A DNA stretch of 36,407 nt from Thermosynechococcus sp. WC_1 (GTDB lineage Bacteria > Cyanobacteriota > Cyanobacteriia > Thermosynechococcales > Thermosynechococcaceae): positions 1 to 36,407 of the forward strand of contig JAGVDA010000006.1 in the NCBI GenBank assembly GCA_020058975.1. The letters run 5' to 3'. A program made the position numbers and the translations under genes. The notes beneath the pieces were generated by a model. It saw only the letters and a list, made by a program, of their open reading frames with translations, made no database searches and had not been told where the DNA came from. The first letter of the stretch is position 1. Each line of letters begins with the position of its first letter. Below, one piece after another: positions 1 through 6,836 of this stretch.

Positions 1-1
1 A

Positions 2-1108
2 ATCACTTGGGAAATGGCAACCGACCTTTGGTGGTTAACGGACGAGCGCCTTAACCAAACCGGAGCCAATGGCATTAGCATCAATGGCTGCTCTAATATT
101 ACAATCCGCGATTGTGTGATTCACGACTGGCCTGGGTCTGGCATCAACGAAAATTACTCGGAATACGTCACGGTTGAAGGCACCATCATTGCGAACAATG
201 CGCGATGGAGTGTTGGCGGTGTACATGGTTGTGCCAACTCCAAACCAGGGACAGGGCAACGGGTCAACGAAGATGAGTTGAAAATGTTGATGTCTGGGAA
301 CCTTGTTGCAGCTAGCCATCAATGCATCCCGTCGCGGGTGACAGCCAAGGGGTTTGCAGATTTGAAGCTTGACGAAGGCGGTGGATTGCACACCCAGGCA
401 CAGCCACAGGTCACGGCTGAGGGTGGAGTAGTCTTTGGGCGATGGGAAGTGTCCAATAACTTAGTTTTGTACTGCGGGAAAAGTGGTATCAACCAGAACT
501 GTACTGGACAGCTAACGATTGAGCGCAATAGCCTGTACTGCAATGGACTGAACACCGGAGCATCGGATATTCATCTGGCACCTCCGAAGGAAAATGACCC
601 AACGGCTTTGACGGGAACGGCGATCGTCAGAAACAACATTATTCACTCGATCCCTAGCGGCATGTCAGTCAATCGATTAGGCGTTGCTGCCAAAAAATAT
701 GACGGGGTAGGGGAAAACTACGTTGCTGCGGGTATTCCTGGCAATAGCGATTACGTTGCGAATACTCCAATCGAGGAAGTTGCCGCAGTGTTTCGAGATC
801 CAGCAAACGGTGATTTTAGGCGACATTCTGACGTCCCTGCTGGCAATGGAGCTGATGACGCGATCGTTTATGACCTATTGCAGAAAGCAAAAGACTATGG
901 CATCGTCCTTGCTCCATGCCCTGTTATCACAGATGAAGCCTACTTGAATCAAGTAAAGAAACGGATCTTCGATAACTGGCCTGACCCTGCGACTATTCCC
1001 GCATTTGGTGCGGGATTTTTGCTGCACGATGGGGAGGAGCACTACACTTATGAGCAGCGTGCGGAGTATCCGAGAAATGCAGTAAAACAAACCCAAGGCA
1101 GAATCTGA
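2..1108 (+). CDS. Right-handed beta-helix tail/spike-type protein, 5'-truncated by the window edge
   Basis: The frame is open from base 2, four codons before the first ATG (14), so the true start is probably outside the window. The visible part (about 368 residues) has recurrent N/G-rich short strands (for example SINGCSNITIRDCVIHD, then NNLVLYCGKSGINQNCTGQ and RNNIIHS) typical of pectate-lyase-like parallel beta-helices. Phages use these folds in tailspikes that bind or cleave surface polysaccharide. Catalytic residues cannot be assigned. The C-terminal 100 residues lose the repeat pattern and may cap the helix. No terminator is obvious before the convergent gene at 1133. A host surface protein with the same fold is the alternative. 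Confidence 0.7.
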   Translation: MTWEMATDLWWLTDERLNQTGANGISINGCSNITIRDCVIHDWPGSGINENYSEYVTVEGTIIANNARWSVGGVHGCANSKPGTGQRVNEDELKMLMSGNLVAASHQCIPSRVTAKGFADLKLDEGGGLHTQAQPQVTAEGGVVFGRWEVSNNLVLYCGKSGINQNCTGQLTIERNSLYCNGLNTGASDIHLAPPKENDPTALTGTAIVRNNIIHSIPSGMSVNRLGVAAKKYDGVGENYVAAGIPGNSDYVANTPIEEVAAVFRDPANGDFRRHSDVPAGNGADDAIVYDLLQKAKDYGIVLAPCPVITDEAYLNQVKKRIFDNWPDPATIPAFGAGFLLHDGEEHYTYEQRAEYPRNAVKQTQGRI

Positions 1109-1132
1109 TTCGTAAACTGACCCAACCCTGCC

Positions 1133-1360
1133 TCAATTCAACTCTTTCAACTGATCTTCGAGGCGCTTTAGTTGCGCCTCAATTTTTTCTCTTTGACTGG
1201 CCTCCCCTATTACTAAGTCACCATTGGCGATCGCACTCATCAAAGCCGATACGTTAGGGCGATTCCCCCAGGTATAGCCGTGCTTTAGGGCTAGTGCCTC
1301 AAGGGAGTTTTTATCGGCAGGGGAACAAGAGAGGGTTATGGTTGACAGCTTTCTAGCCAT
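1133..1360 (-). CDS. Small putative DNA-binding protein with coiled-coil tail
   Basis: 75 residues from the ATG at 1360 (MARKLSTITL...). That ATG overlaps the TAG of the upstream gene, suggesting translational coupling; an ATG five codons earlier (1375) is possible. The first 25 residues look like a short strand followed by a helix, then RPNVSALMSAIANGDL, a segment I associate with N-terminal helices of small cyanobacterial regulators. The last 20 residues are a charged coiled coil ending LEDQLKELN. The DNA for this tail closely resembles the 3' end of the 173-aa gene at 3246, so the two may share ancestry at the C-terminus. Function unknown; a ribbon-helix-helix-like role is a guess. Confidence 0.55.
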   Translation of the reverse strand: MARKLSTITLSCSPADKNSLEALALKHGYTWGNRPNVSALMSAIANGDLVIGEASQREKIEAQLKRLEDQLKELN

Positions 1361-1790
1361 ATTGATAATCAGCACGTGTTAATGGGTACTTAACTTCGTA
1401 CTCAATCCCCGAATTTTCCATAGCTTCTAAAAACTTTTTGACAGGGATGTCTGCTTGTGGCGTCACATAACAGAGCTGAGTTCCTAGTCCAAAAGATTTG
1501 TAAGCAATTTTTGCGCTGCACTCAACTCCGTCAATAGTCCAGGTAACGATGCGTCCAGCTCCTAATGCAATCGCTTCGTGAAAGTGGTCAACCTCAAAGC
1601 GCAAATATAGCTTGACTGGCACAGCAGGAAATTTTTTAGTGATCGAAGACATTTTAACTACCTTTTTACTTACAAACCGAGCGCTGCGACCCGTGATAAC
1701 TACAAACCAGACGCTTGCCCACTCTTCACAGCGCGTGATGGATGCGCTGCTAATATTGAGGTGGCTTGCGATTTGGGCTTGTGCGGTCAT
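1353..1790 (-). CDS. Conserved cyanobacterial-type small protein with N-terminal HTH-like segment
   Basis: 145 residues. The N-terminus (MTAQAQIASHLNISSASITRCEEW) looks like a short helix-turn-helix, followed by ASVWFVVITGRSARFVSKKVV, a strand-rich segment I recognise as recurring in small cyanobacterial proteins of unknown function. The remainder is mixed alpha/beta with no catalytic motif. The gene follows a good sigma70-like promoter (TTGCAT-17-TACTAT) and is coupled to the 75-aa gene downstream. No strong Shine-Dalgarno is visible. An internal ATG at MSSITKKF would give a shorter product lacking the HTH-like part. Confidence 0.6.
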   Translation of the reverse strand: MTAQAQIASHLNISSASITRCEEWASVWFVVITGRSARFVSKKVVKMSSITKKFPAVPVKLYLRFEVDHFHEAIALGAGRIVTWTIDGVECSAKIAYKSFGLGTQLCYVTPQADIPVKKFLEAMENSGIEYEVKYPLTRADYQYG

Positions 1791-1819
1791 GTCGGTTCGT
1801 TTTGCTCTCTACATTTACT

Positions 1820-1848
1820 ATAGTACAGAGTGCACGTACAAAATGCAA
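1820..1848 (-). promoter_or_regulatory. Sigma70-like promoter for the 1790-1133 operon
   Basis: Read leftward: TTGCAT at 1848-1843, a 17-base spacer, and TACTAT at 1825-1820. Predicted start is about 22 bases before the ATG at 1790. The -10 lies in a GTACTAT context shared with the two promoters around the PadR gene. Confidence 0.6.
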
Positions 1849-1872
1849 TAGGTAATTACACGGATATTTTGT

Positions 1873-2031
1873 ATGGCAGTTCAACCCCCCACAGCTCCAG
1901 CGCAGCAGATTGGTGAGGGTGATGAACTTCCCGTGGACGATGCGCTTTTTGGGCTGTTTCACCTAAAAGCCCATCCAGACTTGCCGGATGGGCTTTATCA
2001 CTACACAGATGGGCTTTGGATTCAGGGATGA
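1873..2031 (+). CDS. Possible 52-residue protein (uncertain)
   Basis: ATG at 1873 and TGA at 2029-2031. The product is Pro/Gln-rich at its start and then reads LFGLFHLKAHPDLPDGLYHY, which has a protein-like pattern resembling short phage structural-protein segments. It overlaps the 3' end of the convergent methyltransferase by about 10 bases and contains a perfect 11-bp hairpin. That hairpin more simply explains part of this stretch as a terminator. No Shine-Dalgarno or promoter is evident. Confidence 0.35.
   Translation: MAVQPPTAPAQQIGEGDELPVDDALFGLFHLKAHPDLPDGLYHYTDGLWIQG
1966..1996 (-). terminator. Hairpin terminator after the methyltransferase operon
   Basis: Perfect 11-bp arms (AAAGCCCATCC / GGATGGGCTTT) around a 9-base loop, followed leftward by a short T tract (TTTT). 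It lies about 25 bases past the methyltransferase stop. The near-symmetric arms could also stop rightward transcription. Confidence 0.6.
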
Positions 2032-3242
2032 ACAATTGATTCGATAATCCTTTGTGCAAAAAGAACAGGAACCGCATTGCCAATAGCCCTACAGTTCTTC
2101 CCCGCAGATTTCCCCCACACATAACTGTCAGGAAACGACTGCAAACGCGCCAAGCACCTATAATCCAGCGCTCTGACATCGGCAGACTCTAGGAGCGCTG
2201 TGAAAGGACTGCGGAAGCCCCCGCGCTCATCACAACCTACTGAAGCGCGAATTGTTTGCGATGGTTCATCGCTTTGGAGCGTGATTGGATCGCGATCGCC
2301 ATAGCCTGTACGTTCGATGATGACGGCACGGGCAACTTGGCGATCAGTACTTGCCGTAATTGTATTGGATGGCTCTAACTTATCGCGAGCGGCCCCTCGA
2401 TGCTCATTGGTTGAACCCCCAACCAATAAAGCTTTAGGAGATCGCCCACCACCACCTAGTTTTCTTTTGACCAACACGGCACGGCTTATATTCCGATCCA
2501 TGTTTGCCGTGATAGTGAAACTCGGAGTTTTACTATCACTTGCTGTATAGGATGATCCATATTTATTCCCTTTGCCATCGACCAAAATATTCCCAGACCA
2601 CTCTTTATTCTTTAGTGTCTGTACTTGCCGCTCCGTGAGCCGCGAGGGTTTGCAGGATGGCAGCAATTCCGCAATGGCATCGTACCAGTTATTCCAAGGT
2701 TGCCACCATAGCCCACCTGTTTTTGAGTGGGTTGGGAGTAAGTTAAGCAATGGATCTCGACCAGCTCGAAGAATCAGCCGATGGCGGTTTTGTGGGACAC
2801 CAAAATCTGCCGCATCGTAGATATCATAATGAGTGTTGTAGCCTAGTGACTGGATTCTTAAAAGGATAATTTTGAACGACTCAGAATCGACATACCCGCG
2901 AACATTTTCTATGGCAAAATAGCGCGGTTTTTTAATGCGGATAATGTCTGCGATCTTCTTGGCTTGTGCAATATCTTCGTGTGTTTCAACTCCGTCAGTT
3001 TTCGCTATCGAAAAAGATGGGCAGGGGGGAGACCCCCACAAGAAATCAAAGTCAGGCAGTTGCTCAATAGGCGTATCTAGGATCGATTCGTGCCGAATCC
3101 CATTGCCAAAATTAGTGCGATGAAGGTCAGCACAGTAATCGTCAATTTCAACTCCCCCAACAGATTGAAGCCCCGCCATTTCAGCTCCTAGACACGCACC
3201 GCCAGCGCCTGAATGTGTTGAGAAAAAAGAAAATTTGGACAT
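2022..3242 (-). CDS. DNA (cytosine-5) methyltransferase, orphan
   Basis: 406 residues, normal for the family, which transfers a methyl group from AdoMet to C5 of cytosine. Ordered motifs: motif I near 10-15 (HSGAGG), motif IV catalytic Cys74 in GSPPCPSFS, motif VI ENV at 112-114, motif VIII QNRHRLIL at 151-158, and motif X IGNAVPVLFAQRI near the C-terminus. The target-recognition region (about 180-330) holds three related segments (PSFTITANMDR, PSNTITASTDR, PSQTIRASVG), an internal repetition. No restriction endonuclease is adjacent. It is last in a PadR, 173-aa unknown, methyltransferase operon, with only 3 bases after the preceding stop. Protection against host restriction is the usual phage role; specificity cannot be read here. 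Confidence 0.93.
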   Translation of the reverse strand: MSKFSFFSTHSGAGGACLGAEMAGLQSVGGVEIDDYCADLHRTNFGNGIRHESILDTPIEQLPDFDFLWGSPPCPSFSIAKTDGVETHEDIAQAKKIADIIRIKKPRYFAIENVRGYVDSESFKIILLRIQSLGYNTHYDIYDAADFGVPQNRHRLILRAGRDPLLNLLPTHSKTGGLWWQPWNNWYDAIAELLPSCKPSRLTERQVQTLKNKEWSGNILVDGKGNKYGSSYTASDSKTPSFTITANMDRNISRAVLVKRKLGGGGRSPKALLVGGSTNEHRGAARDKLEPSNTITASTDRQVARAVIIERTGYGDRDPITLQSDEPSQTIRASVGCDERGGFRSPFTALLESADVRALDYRCLARLQSFPDSYVWGKSAGKNCRAIGNAVPVLFAQRIIESIVHP

Positions 3243-3245
3243 AAA

Positions 3246-3767
3246 TCACTTCAACTCTTCCAACTGATCTTTAAGGGCTTTTGGCGCTAACTCTTCTTTT
3301 TCTAGGGACTTTAGCTCTTTTACTGTCAAAGACTTACGGCGATTGTCGGAAGATAAATTTATTTTATCCCCTGACTCTGAGAAGCTGCCAACTTGCCACC
3401 AAAAGTACGGGGCTTCCGTCAACGTGTTGATAGAAGAACCTACTCCTAATCGTTGCCCCTTAAAAATAAAGGGCTTACGTTTCTGCCAATGCTCAAAGGC
3501 TAAACACGCGGACTTGTTATTGGAATCTATCGCAAGTTTATAGATCCTCTCCCCATACCCATACTCCGTATCTTTGCCAATCCAACGGTAGAATTCAAAC
3601 TGACCGTTATCTGCCAGAACCTCAAAATCTTTTAACTCAAACTTAAACCGACCACTAACCGCAACTTCTAGTGCTTTACGCATTGATGAGTTTATCACTT
3701 GCCAACTATGCGCGTCATTGCAACAATTACTATAAGTCGTTTTCAAGTAATCAAAAACTATACTCAC
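3246..3767 (-). CDS. Unknown 173-residue protein between PadR regulator and methyltransferase
   Basis: Its ATG overlaps the PadR stop by 4 bases (ATGA) and its own stop is 3 bases before the methyltransferase, so the three are one transcription unit. I recognise no family. The middle is aromatic-rich (FEFYRWIGKDTEYGYGERIY and PYFWWQVGSF), suggesting a beta-rich fold. The last 25 residues are a Lys/Glu coiled-coil-like helix ending KDQLEELK, close at DNA level to the end of the 75-aa gene at 1133. The context suggests DNA modification or its control. Confidence 0.65.
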   Translation of the reverse strand: MSIVFDYLKTTYSNCCNDAHSWQVINSSMRKALEVAVSGRFKFELKDFEVLADNGQFEFYRWIGKDTEYGYGERIYKLAIDSNNKSACLAFEHWQKRKPFIFKGQRLGVGSSINTLTEAPYFWWQVGSFSESGDKINLSSDNRRKSLTVKELKSLEKEELAPKALKDQLEELK

Positions 3768-4081
3768 TTTTGTTCTCCTATCCCCAAACTTTCCCTATAT
3801 TTTTCCCAAATTTCCAGAGCCTGCTTTCCAGCTTCCGTCGCTGTAAAGTACTTTCGCCGTGCTCCGCAGGAAGCCTCGTCATCGTCTCCCCAGCGCCATC
3901 TCAGCATCCCTTTTTCAACCCCACGGTCTAGAGCAGGGTATACGCTGCCAGCAGCCAGTTGGATCGGTCTCCCCACGTTTAACTCCAGCAGTATTTCCCT
4001 GCCATACAGGGTGCGATCTCCAATGCATACAAGAATATGGTGATCTAACAGTGACAACGACAAATTATCTTTGTTTTTCAT
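3764..4081 (-). CDS. PadR-family transcriptional regulator
   Basis: 105 residues. The winged-helix pattern of PadR is clear: HHILVCIGDRTLYGREILLE (helices 1-2), AAGSVYPALDRGVEKGMLRWRW (recognition helix and wing start), then GARRKYFTATEAGKQAL, matching the family's RRxYxLTxxG wing. The C-terminal dimerisation helix is short (EIWEKYRESLG). PadR proteins repress promoters and often respond to small molecules. It heads the operon that includes the methyltransferase. Its promoter's -10 ends about 7 bases before the ATG, so the mRNA is probably leaderless. Confidence 0.85.
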   Translation of the reverse strand: MKNKDNLSLSLLDHHILVCIGDRTLYGREILLELNVGRPIQLAAGSVYPALDRGVEKGMLRWRWGDDDEASCGARRKYFTATEAGKQALEIWEKYRESLGIGEQK

Positions 4082-4087
4082 GAAGCC

Positions 4088-4148
4088 ATAGTACTCTCAA
4101 AAAATTAGATCTGTCAAATCGGGTTAAGATATAAAAGCAAAGTACTAT
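4088..4148. promoter_or_regulatory. Divergent promoter region between PadR operon and the 88-aa gene, with mirrored boxes
   Basis: Leftward promoter: TTGACA at 4117-4112, an 18-base spacer, and TACTAT at 4093-4088. Rightward -10-like TACTAT lies at 4143-4148, but with no good -35. The octamers ATAGTACT (4088-4095) and AGTACTAT (4141-4148) are exact reverse complements placed over the two -10 elements. That makes them candidate PadR operators. Confidence 0.6.
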
Positions 4149-4164
4149 CGGAACACACCTATGA

Positions 4165-4431
4165 GTGACTATGAATAACATTGAAACGGCGGATACTGTA
4201 AAACATCGGCCAACAGGGGAAGAATGGATTGTCGCTTATGTTGAAGGCGATAGATTATGCGCTTGTGGATGGCCTGAAACTTTAGCAAAGTTGTCGGATT
4301 GCACCCTAACCGAGAAAGCAACCGAGAGCGAAAAGCAGAAGCTTATACGGGAATTGGCATCCATGCCAGGGCAAGAATACGATTCCCGCAGATCATGGGC
4401 TAGAAATTATTTATTGGCGAAGATCCCATAA
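4165..4431 (+). CDS. Small conserved phage-type protein
   Basis: GTG start at 4165, or ATG at 4171 two codons later, giving 88 or 86 residues. The start TVKHRPTGEEWIVAYVEGDR followed by CACGWPETLAKLSDCTL is a pattern I know from small hypothetical proteins in many phages and prophages. The beta-strand-rich N-terminal half suggests a compact barrel. The C-terminus is a charged helix. A leftover 5-codon ORF from the ATG at 4161 overlaps the start. It is divergent from the PadR operon and may share its regulation. Confidence 0.6.
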   Translation: MTMNNIETADTVKHRPTGEEWIVAYVEGDRLCACGWPETLAKLSDCTLTEKATESEKQKLIRELASMPGQEYDSRRSWARNYLLAKIP

Positions 4432-4483
4432 AATGGGAAAATATAGAGGCAAATAGAGTGTTTCGACAAAACCCGATTGCACC

Positions 4484-4987
4484 ATGCCACTAAACCTATT
4501 CTCATCATCCTCCGGTTCCAGCACAGCGCTAGCCGCGCGGGTGACTAGGCTTGAAGTCAAACCCTCGTCCCTTCATGATGCGGGGGAGATTAGCCCGGTG
4601 CCAGTCTCAATAATTCCTGGCGCTCAACACCACCTAGAAGGCGGCAAAGGGTTTGTGATTGATAGCTCGTTGCTCTCTGATAATTGGTTCGCAACGGTGT
4701 TGAACTCGACAGATACACCACAGCCGATCTCATGGCGTAAAAATGATTCGGTTTTCATTCGCAATGGGGAGCCTATCAGTGCAGCCGAATCCCCCTACAT
4801 TGTTCACGGAAATACATGGCTCACACTTGAGTGTGTATCCAATGGGGGCCAATGGATTCAGATTATTCCTAATGGGGCTGCGCTTCAAGACCTTACCCCG
4901 CCTAGGCTAGTCTTGCTCGACCCAATTGAAGATATAAAAAGTGCAGGAAATCACGAAGTTCAGCTTAGAATCTACATAGATGATTAA
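4484..4987 (+). CDS. Phage structural protein ending in the first part of an Ig-like domain
   Basis: 167 residues, no signal peptide. Residues 1-135 are beta-rich with a low-complexity Ser start (LFSSSSGSSTALAA), resembling a virion decoration or fibre protein. Residues about 136-167 (TPPRLVLLDPIEDIKSAGNH, then strand residues to the stop) match the opening strands of a bacterial Ig-like repeat, but the rest of that domain is absent. The rest appears at the start of the next gene, whose ATG overlaps this stop as TAATG. No Shine-Dalgarno is seen before the chosen ATG. Confidence 0.65.
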   Translation: MPLNLFSSSSGSSTALAARVTRLEVKPSSLHDAGEISPVPVSIIPGAQHHLEGGKGFVIDSSLLSDNWFATVLNSTDTPQPISWRKNDSVFIRNGEPISAAESPYIVHGNTWLTLECVSNGGQWIQIIPNGAALQDLTPPRLVLLDPIEDIKSAGNHEVQLRIYIDD

Positions 4988-5379
4988 TGTCTATACAGGT
5001 TTTAACGGCAATGGCGATCTCTGCATCATCAGTCACCAGTAAGGTCAACATCATAAAAAGCCCAGCGGGGACTTTTTATGATGTTGACAGCGTAGTCTAT
5101 ACCGCGTCTAATGGTCAGGCTACATTTAAGTTCAGTCGTACCTTCAGCTCGGGCGATAACGGGACGTGGGCGGCATACACATCAGATACTAACAAGGTTT
5201 TAGACTCGGCTGGTAATGCTGTTGTTGCTGATGCTAAGCTGGGCGAGTTCACCGTCAATATTCCGTCTTCTGCTGATGCTACAGCGCCTACAGCAACTCT
5301 AGTTAGTATTACGCCTACAAGTATTACTACTGCGGGGAATGTTGAAGTTTCTATCGTTGTTTCTTACGCTGACGCTTAG
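4987..5379 (+). CDS. Ig-like domain protein carrying the end of one repeat and the start of the next
   Basis: 130 residues. Residues 1-95 match the latter part of a bacterial Ig-like repeat (motifs DNGTWAAYTSDTNKVLDSAG and LGEFTVNIPSS). Residues 96-130 (APTATLVSITPTSITTAGNV and the following strand SIVVSYADA) match the opening of another, which stops abruptly. The rest continues in the gene at 5388. The start codon overlaps the previous stop (TAATG), so re-initiation is likely. A perfect 17-bp inverted repeat lies inside the gene. Such Ig domains usually mediate carbohydrate or cell-surface contact on phage tails. Confidence 0.6.
   Translation: MSIQVLTAMAISASSVTSKVNIIKSPAGTFYDVDSVVYTASNGQATFKFSRTFSSGDNGTWAAYTSDTNKVLDSAGNAVVADAKLGEFTVNIPSSADATAPTATLVSITPTSITTAGNVEVSIVVSYADA
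5044..5088. repeat. Perfect 17-bp inverted repeat inside a coding sequence
   Basis: Left arm GTCAACATCATAAAAAG (5044-5060), 11-base loop, right arm 5072-5088 exactly complementary. The loop itself can add CCC/GGG pairs. In the mRNA this is a very stable hairpin about 57 bases after the TAATG junction at 4985-4989. Confidence 0.9.
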
Positions 5380-5387
5380 AGATTATT

Positions 5388-6188
5388 ATGTCAGTTGCAT
5401 CATCTACAATCCGCAAAGAGAATCTTATTGTCAAACATAGTAGTGGTGCAACTGTCATTCCTACTCAAGTAAAAGACTTAGGTAATGGGAATTACCAATA
5501 CACGATCTCCAGAGATTGGAATCCGACTACGGATAATGGGATCTGGGAAATTTGGACTAATGAAAATTTTCGAGTCTTAGATGATTCTGGCAACCCAGTC
5601 GCCACTCAAAAAGTAGGTGAGTTGTCAGTTGCTTTATCTGGTACCAGTAACTTAGTTGTTATTGTGCCTTGGGCAAGTCTCCTCAACCCTTCGGATACGA
5701 TCATCTCAGGCAATGACCCTACAGACGGGGAATGGAAGCATTGGTTTAAGCGGCTCCGTAATTTTGATACGTGGCAAATGGCTGTCATCCATTATGTCCA
5801 GATTGAGAAGGGAAATGCATGGCAGATGAACGAAGCAGTCTGGCGAGCCATGCCAACCCCAGCACATGACATTGCAACCGAAACCAGCCCTGGTAATTTT
5901 CAGATCACTTTACAAGGTGGCGCAGTTTTCCGCTATGAAACAAAGCGCGGGCTTTCCCCAGATGGCCTTGAGTTTCCAGCGGATGTCTACATTGGGGCGC
6001 AGACTGAGTATAGAGATTCAGCCGGAGATTTGATTGGCGGGACAGCCCGACATCAGCAGATCGTTGCGGGAAGCACTGCACTGGGGATTGGTCGCGACGA
6101 TGCCCCTGTCGATGCTGTAACGGTTGCGATTATTTTGATTAAGCCGGACAATAGTCAAGTTCGATATCGGTACCCGTTGCAACCTTAG
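5388..6188 (+). CDS. Tail/fibre-type protein: Ig-like domain remainder plus unique C-terminal domain
   Basis: 266 residues. Residues 1-85 complete an Ig-like repeat begun in the previous gene (YQYTISRDWNPTTDNGIWEI, then LDDSGNPVATQKVGELSVAL). Residues about 90-266 form a separate domain rich in Trp and Tyr (EWKHWFKRLRNFDTWQMAV, VFRYETKRGLSPDG) that I do not recognise. It may be a receptor-binding or oligomerisation head. The ATG is 8 bases past the previous stop in the -1 frame, with only a weak AGAG before it. No membrane segment. Confidence 0.6.
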   Translation: MSVASSTIRKENLIVKHSSGATVIPTQVKDLGNGNYQYTISRDWNPTTDNGIWEIWTNENFRVLDDSGNPVATQKVGELSVALSGTSNLVVIVPWASLLNPSDTIISGNDPTDGEWKHWFKRLRNFDTWQMAVIHYVQIEKGNAWQMNEAVWRAMPTPAHDIATETSPGNFQITLQGGAVFRYETKRGLSPDGLEFPADVYIGAQTEYRDSAGDLIGGTARHQQIVAGSTALGIGRDDAPVDAVTVAIILIKPDNSQVRYRYPLQP

Positions 6189-6201
6189 AGGCGATCGCAT
6201 C

Positions 6202-6498
6202 ATGAACAATCCCATAGTCGGAGCCACGTACAGGCACTGGAAGGGCAACCTATATCAAGTAATGGGTTTTATCCTTATCAAAAATAAATTTCGAAAAGGC
6301 ATGGCGATCAAAACAGATTTTGGATATGCAATTTGCAGTACGCCATTAGAGCCAGGGGATGAAGCATTTATCTATCAGTCCAAGGATGAAGAAAAGTTTG
6401 TCCGCACACGCGAGAGTTTTGCCGAGGTACTTGGGGACAAGGATGAAAGGACAATGTACTATCGATTTGAACGGGTTGAAGAAGAGGCGATCGCATAA
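6202..6498 (+). CDS. DUF1653-like small protein
   Basis: 98 residues. The opening VGATYRHWKGNLYQVMGF and the later FVRTRESFAEVL...YRFERV match the DUF1653 pattern (GxYxHYKGxxYxV, then a xRPxxMF-like segment and a final RF). This is a small SH3-like fold of unknown function found in bacteria and phages. The middle (residues 30-60) is longer and more charged than usual. Its stop overlaps the next ATG (TAATG), so it is coupled to the zinc-binding protein that follows. Confidence 0.65.
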   Translation: MNNPIVGATYRHWKGNLYQVMGFILIKNKFRKGMAIKTDFGYAICSTPLEPGDEAFIYQSKDEEKFVRTRESFAEVLGDKDERTMYYRFERVEEEAIA

Positions 6499-6836
6499 TG
6501 GGCTGGTCTGTAAGCTATGACGAGAATTGGAAGCGCGATATCGGCTATGGCGTCCCGTCAATTTGCGATCACCCTGATTGCAACGAAGAAATTGATCGCG
6601 GATTGGGCTATGTCTGCGGTGGCGAACCTTATGGGGGAGACCAAGGCTGTGGACTATTTTTTTGCGGAAAACATTTAAGCTATTACAAGAAAAGTTCTCA
6701 GCTTTGCGATCAATGCGGGAATGGGCGATCTCCATTTCCCAAGAAGCCCGATACAGAAGAGTGGATTCACCACAAAACGACCGACCCGAGCTGGGAACAG
6801 TGGCGACAAGAGCAGAAGGAGGCGATCGCATCATGA
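6498..6836 (+). CDS. Small cysteine-rich zinc-binding protein
   Basis: 112 residues. Metal ligands are arranged as C23-x4-C28, C40, C51, C56-x2-H59 and C70-x2-C73, consistent with two zinc sites in a treble-clef or ribbon fold. The context is GLGYVCGGEPYGGDQGCG then FFCGKHL then CDQC. The C-terminal 35 residues are polar and probably disordered. It lies between the DUF1653-like gene and the fibre gene, overlapping both by 1-4 bases. Similar stand-alone zinc proteins occur in phages without known function. Confidence 0.7.
   Translation: MGWSVSYDENWKRDIGYGVPSICDHPDCNEEIDRGLGYVCGGEPYGGDQGCGLFFCGKHLSYYKKSSQLCDQCGNGRSPFPKKPDTEEWIHHKTTDPSWEQWRQEQKEAIAS

Noticed and set aside
2317-2820. Rightward ORFs inside the 2022 methyltransferase
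   Set aside because: Antisense shadows of a gene with clear conserved motifs.
4981-5390. Classical programmed -1 frameshifting at the Ig junctions
   Set aside because: Neither junction has an X-XXY-YYZ slippery heptamer, and the -1 frame has a TGA just upstream of each join. Re-initiation fits better.
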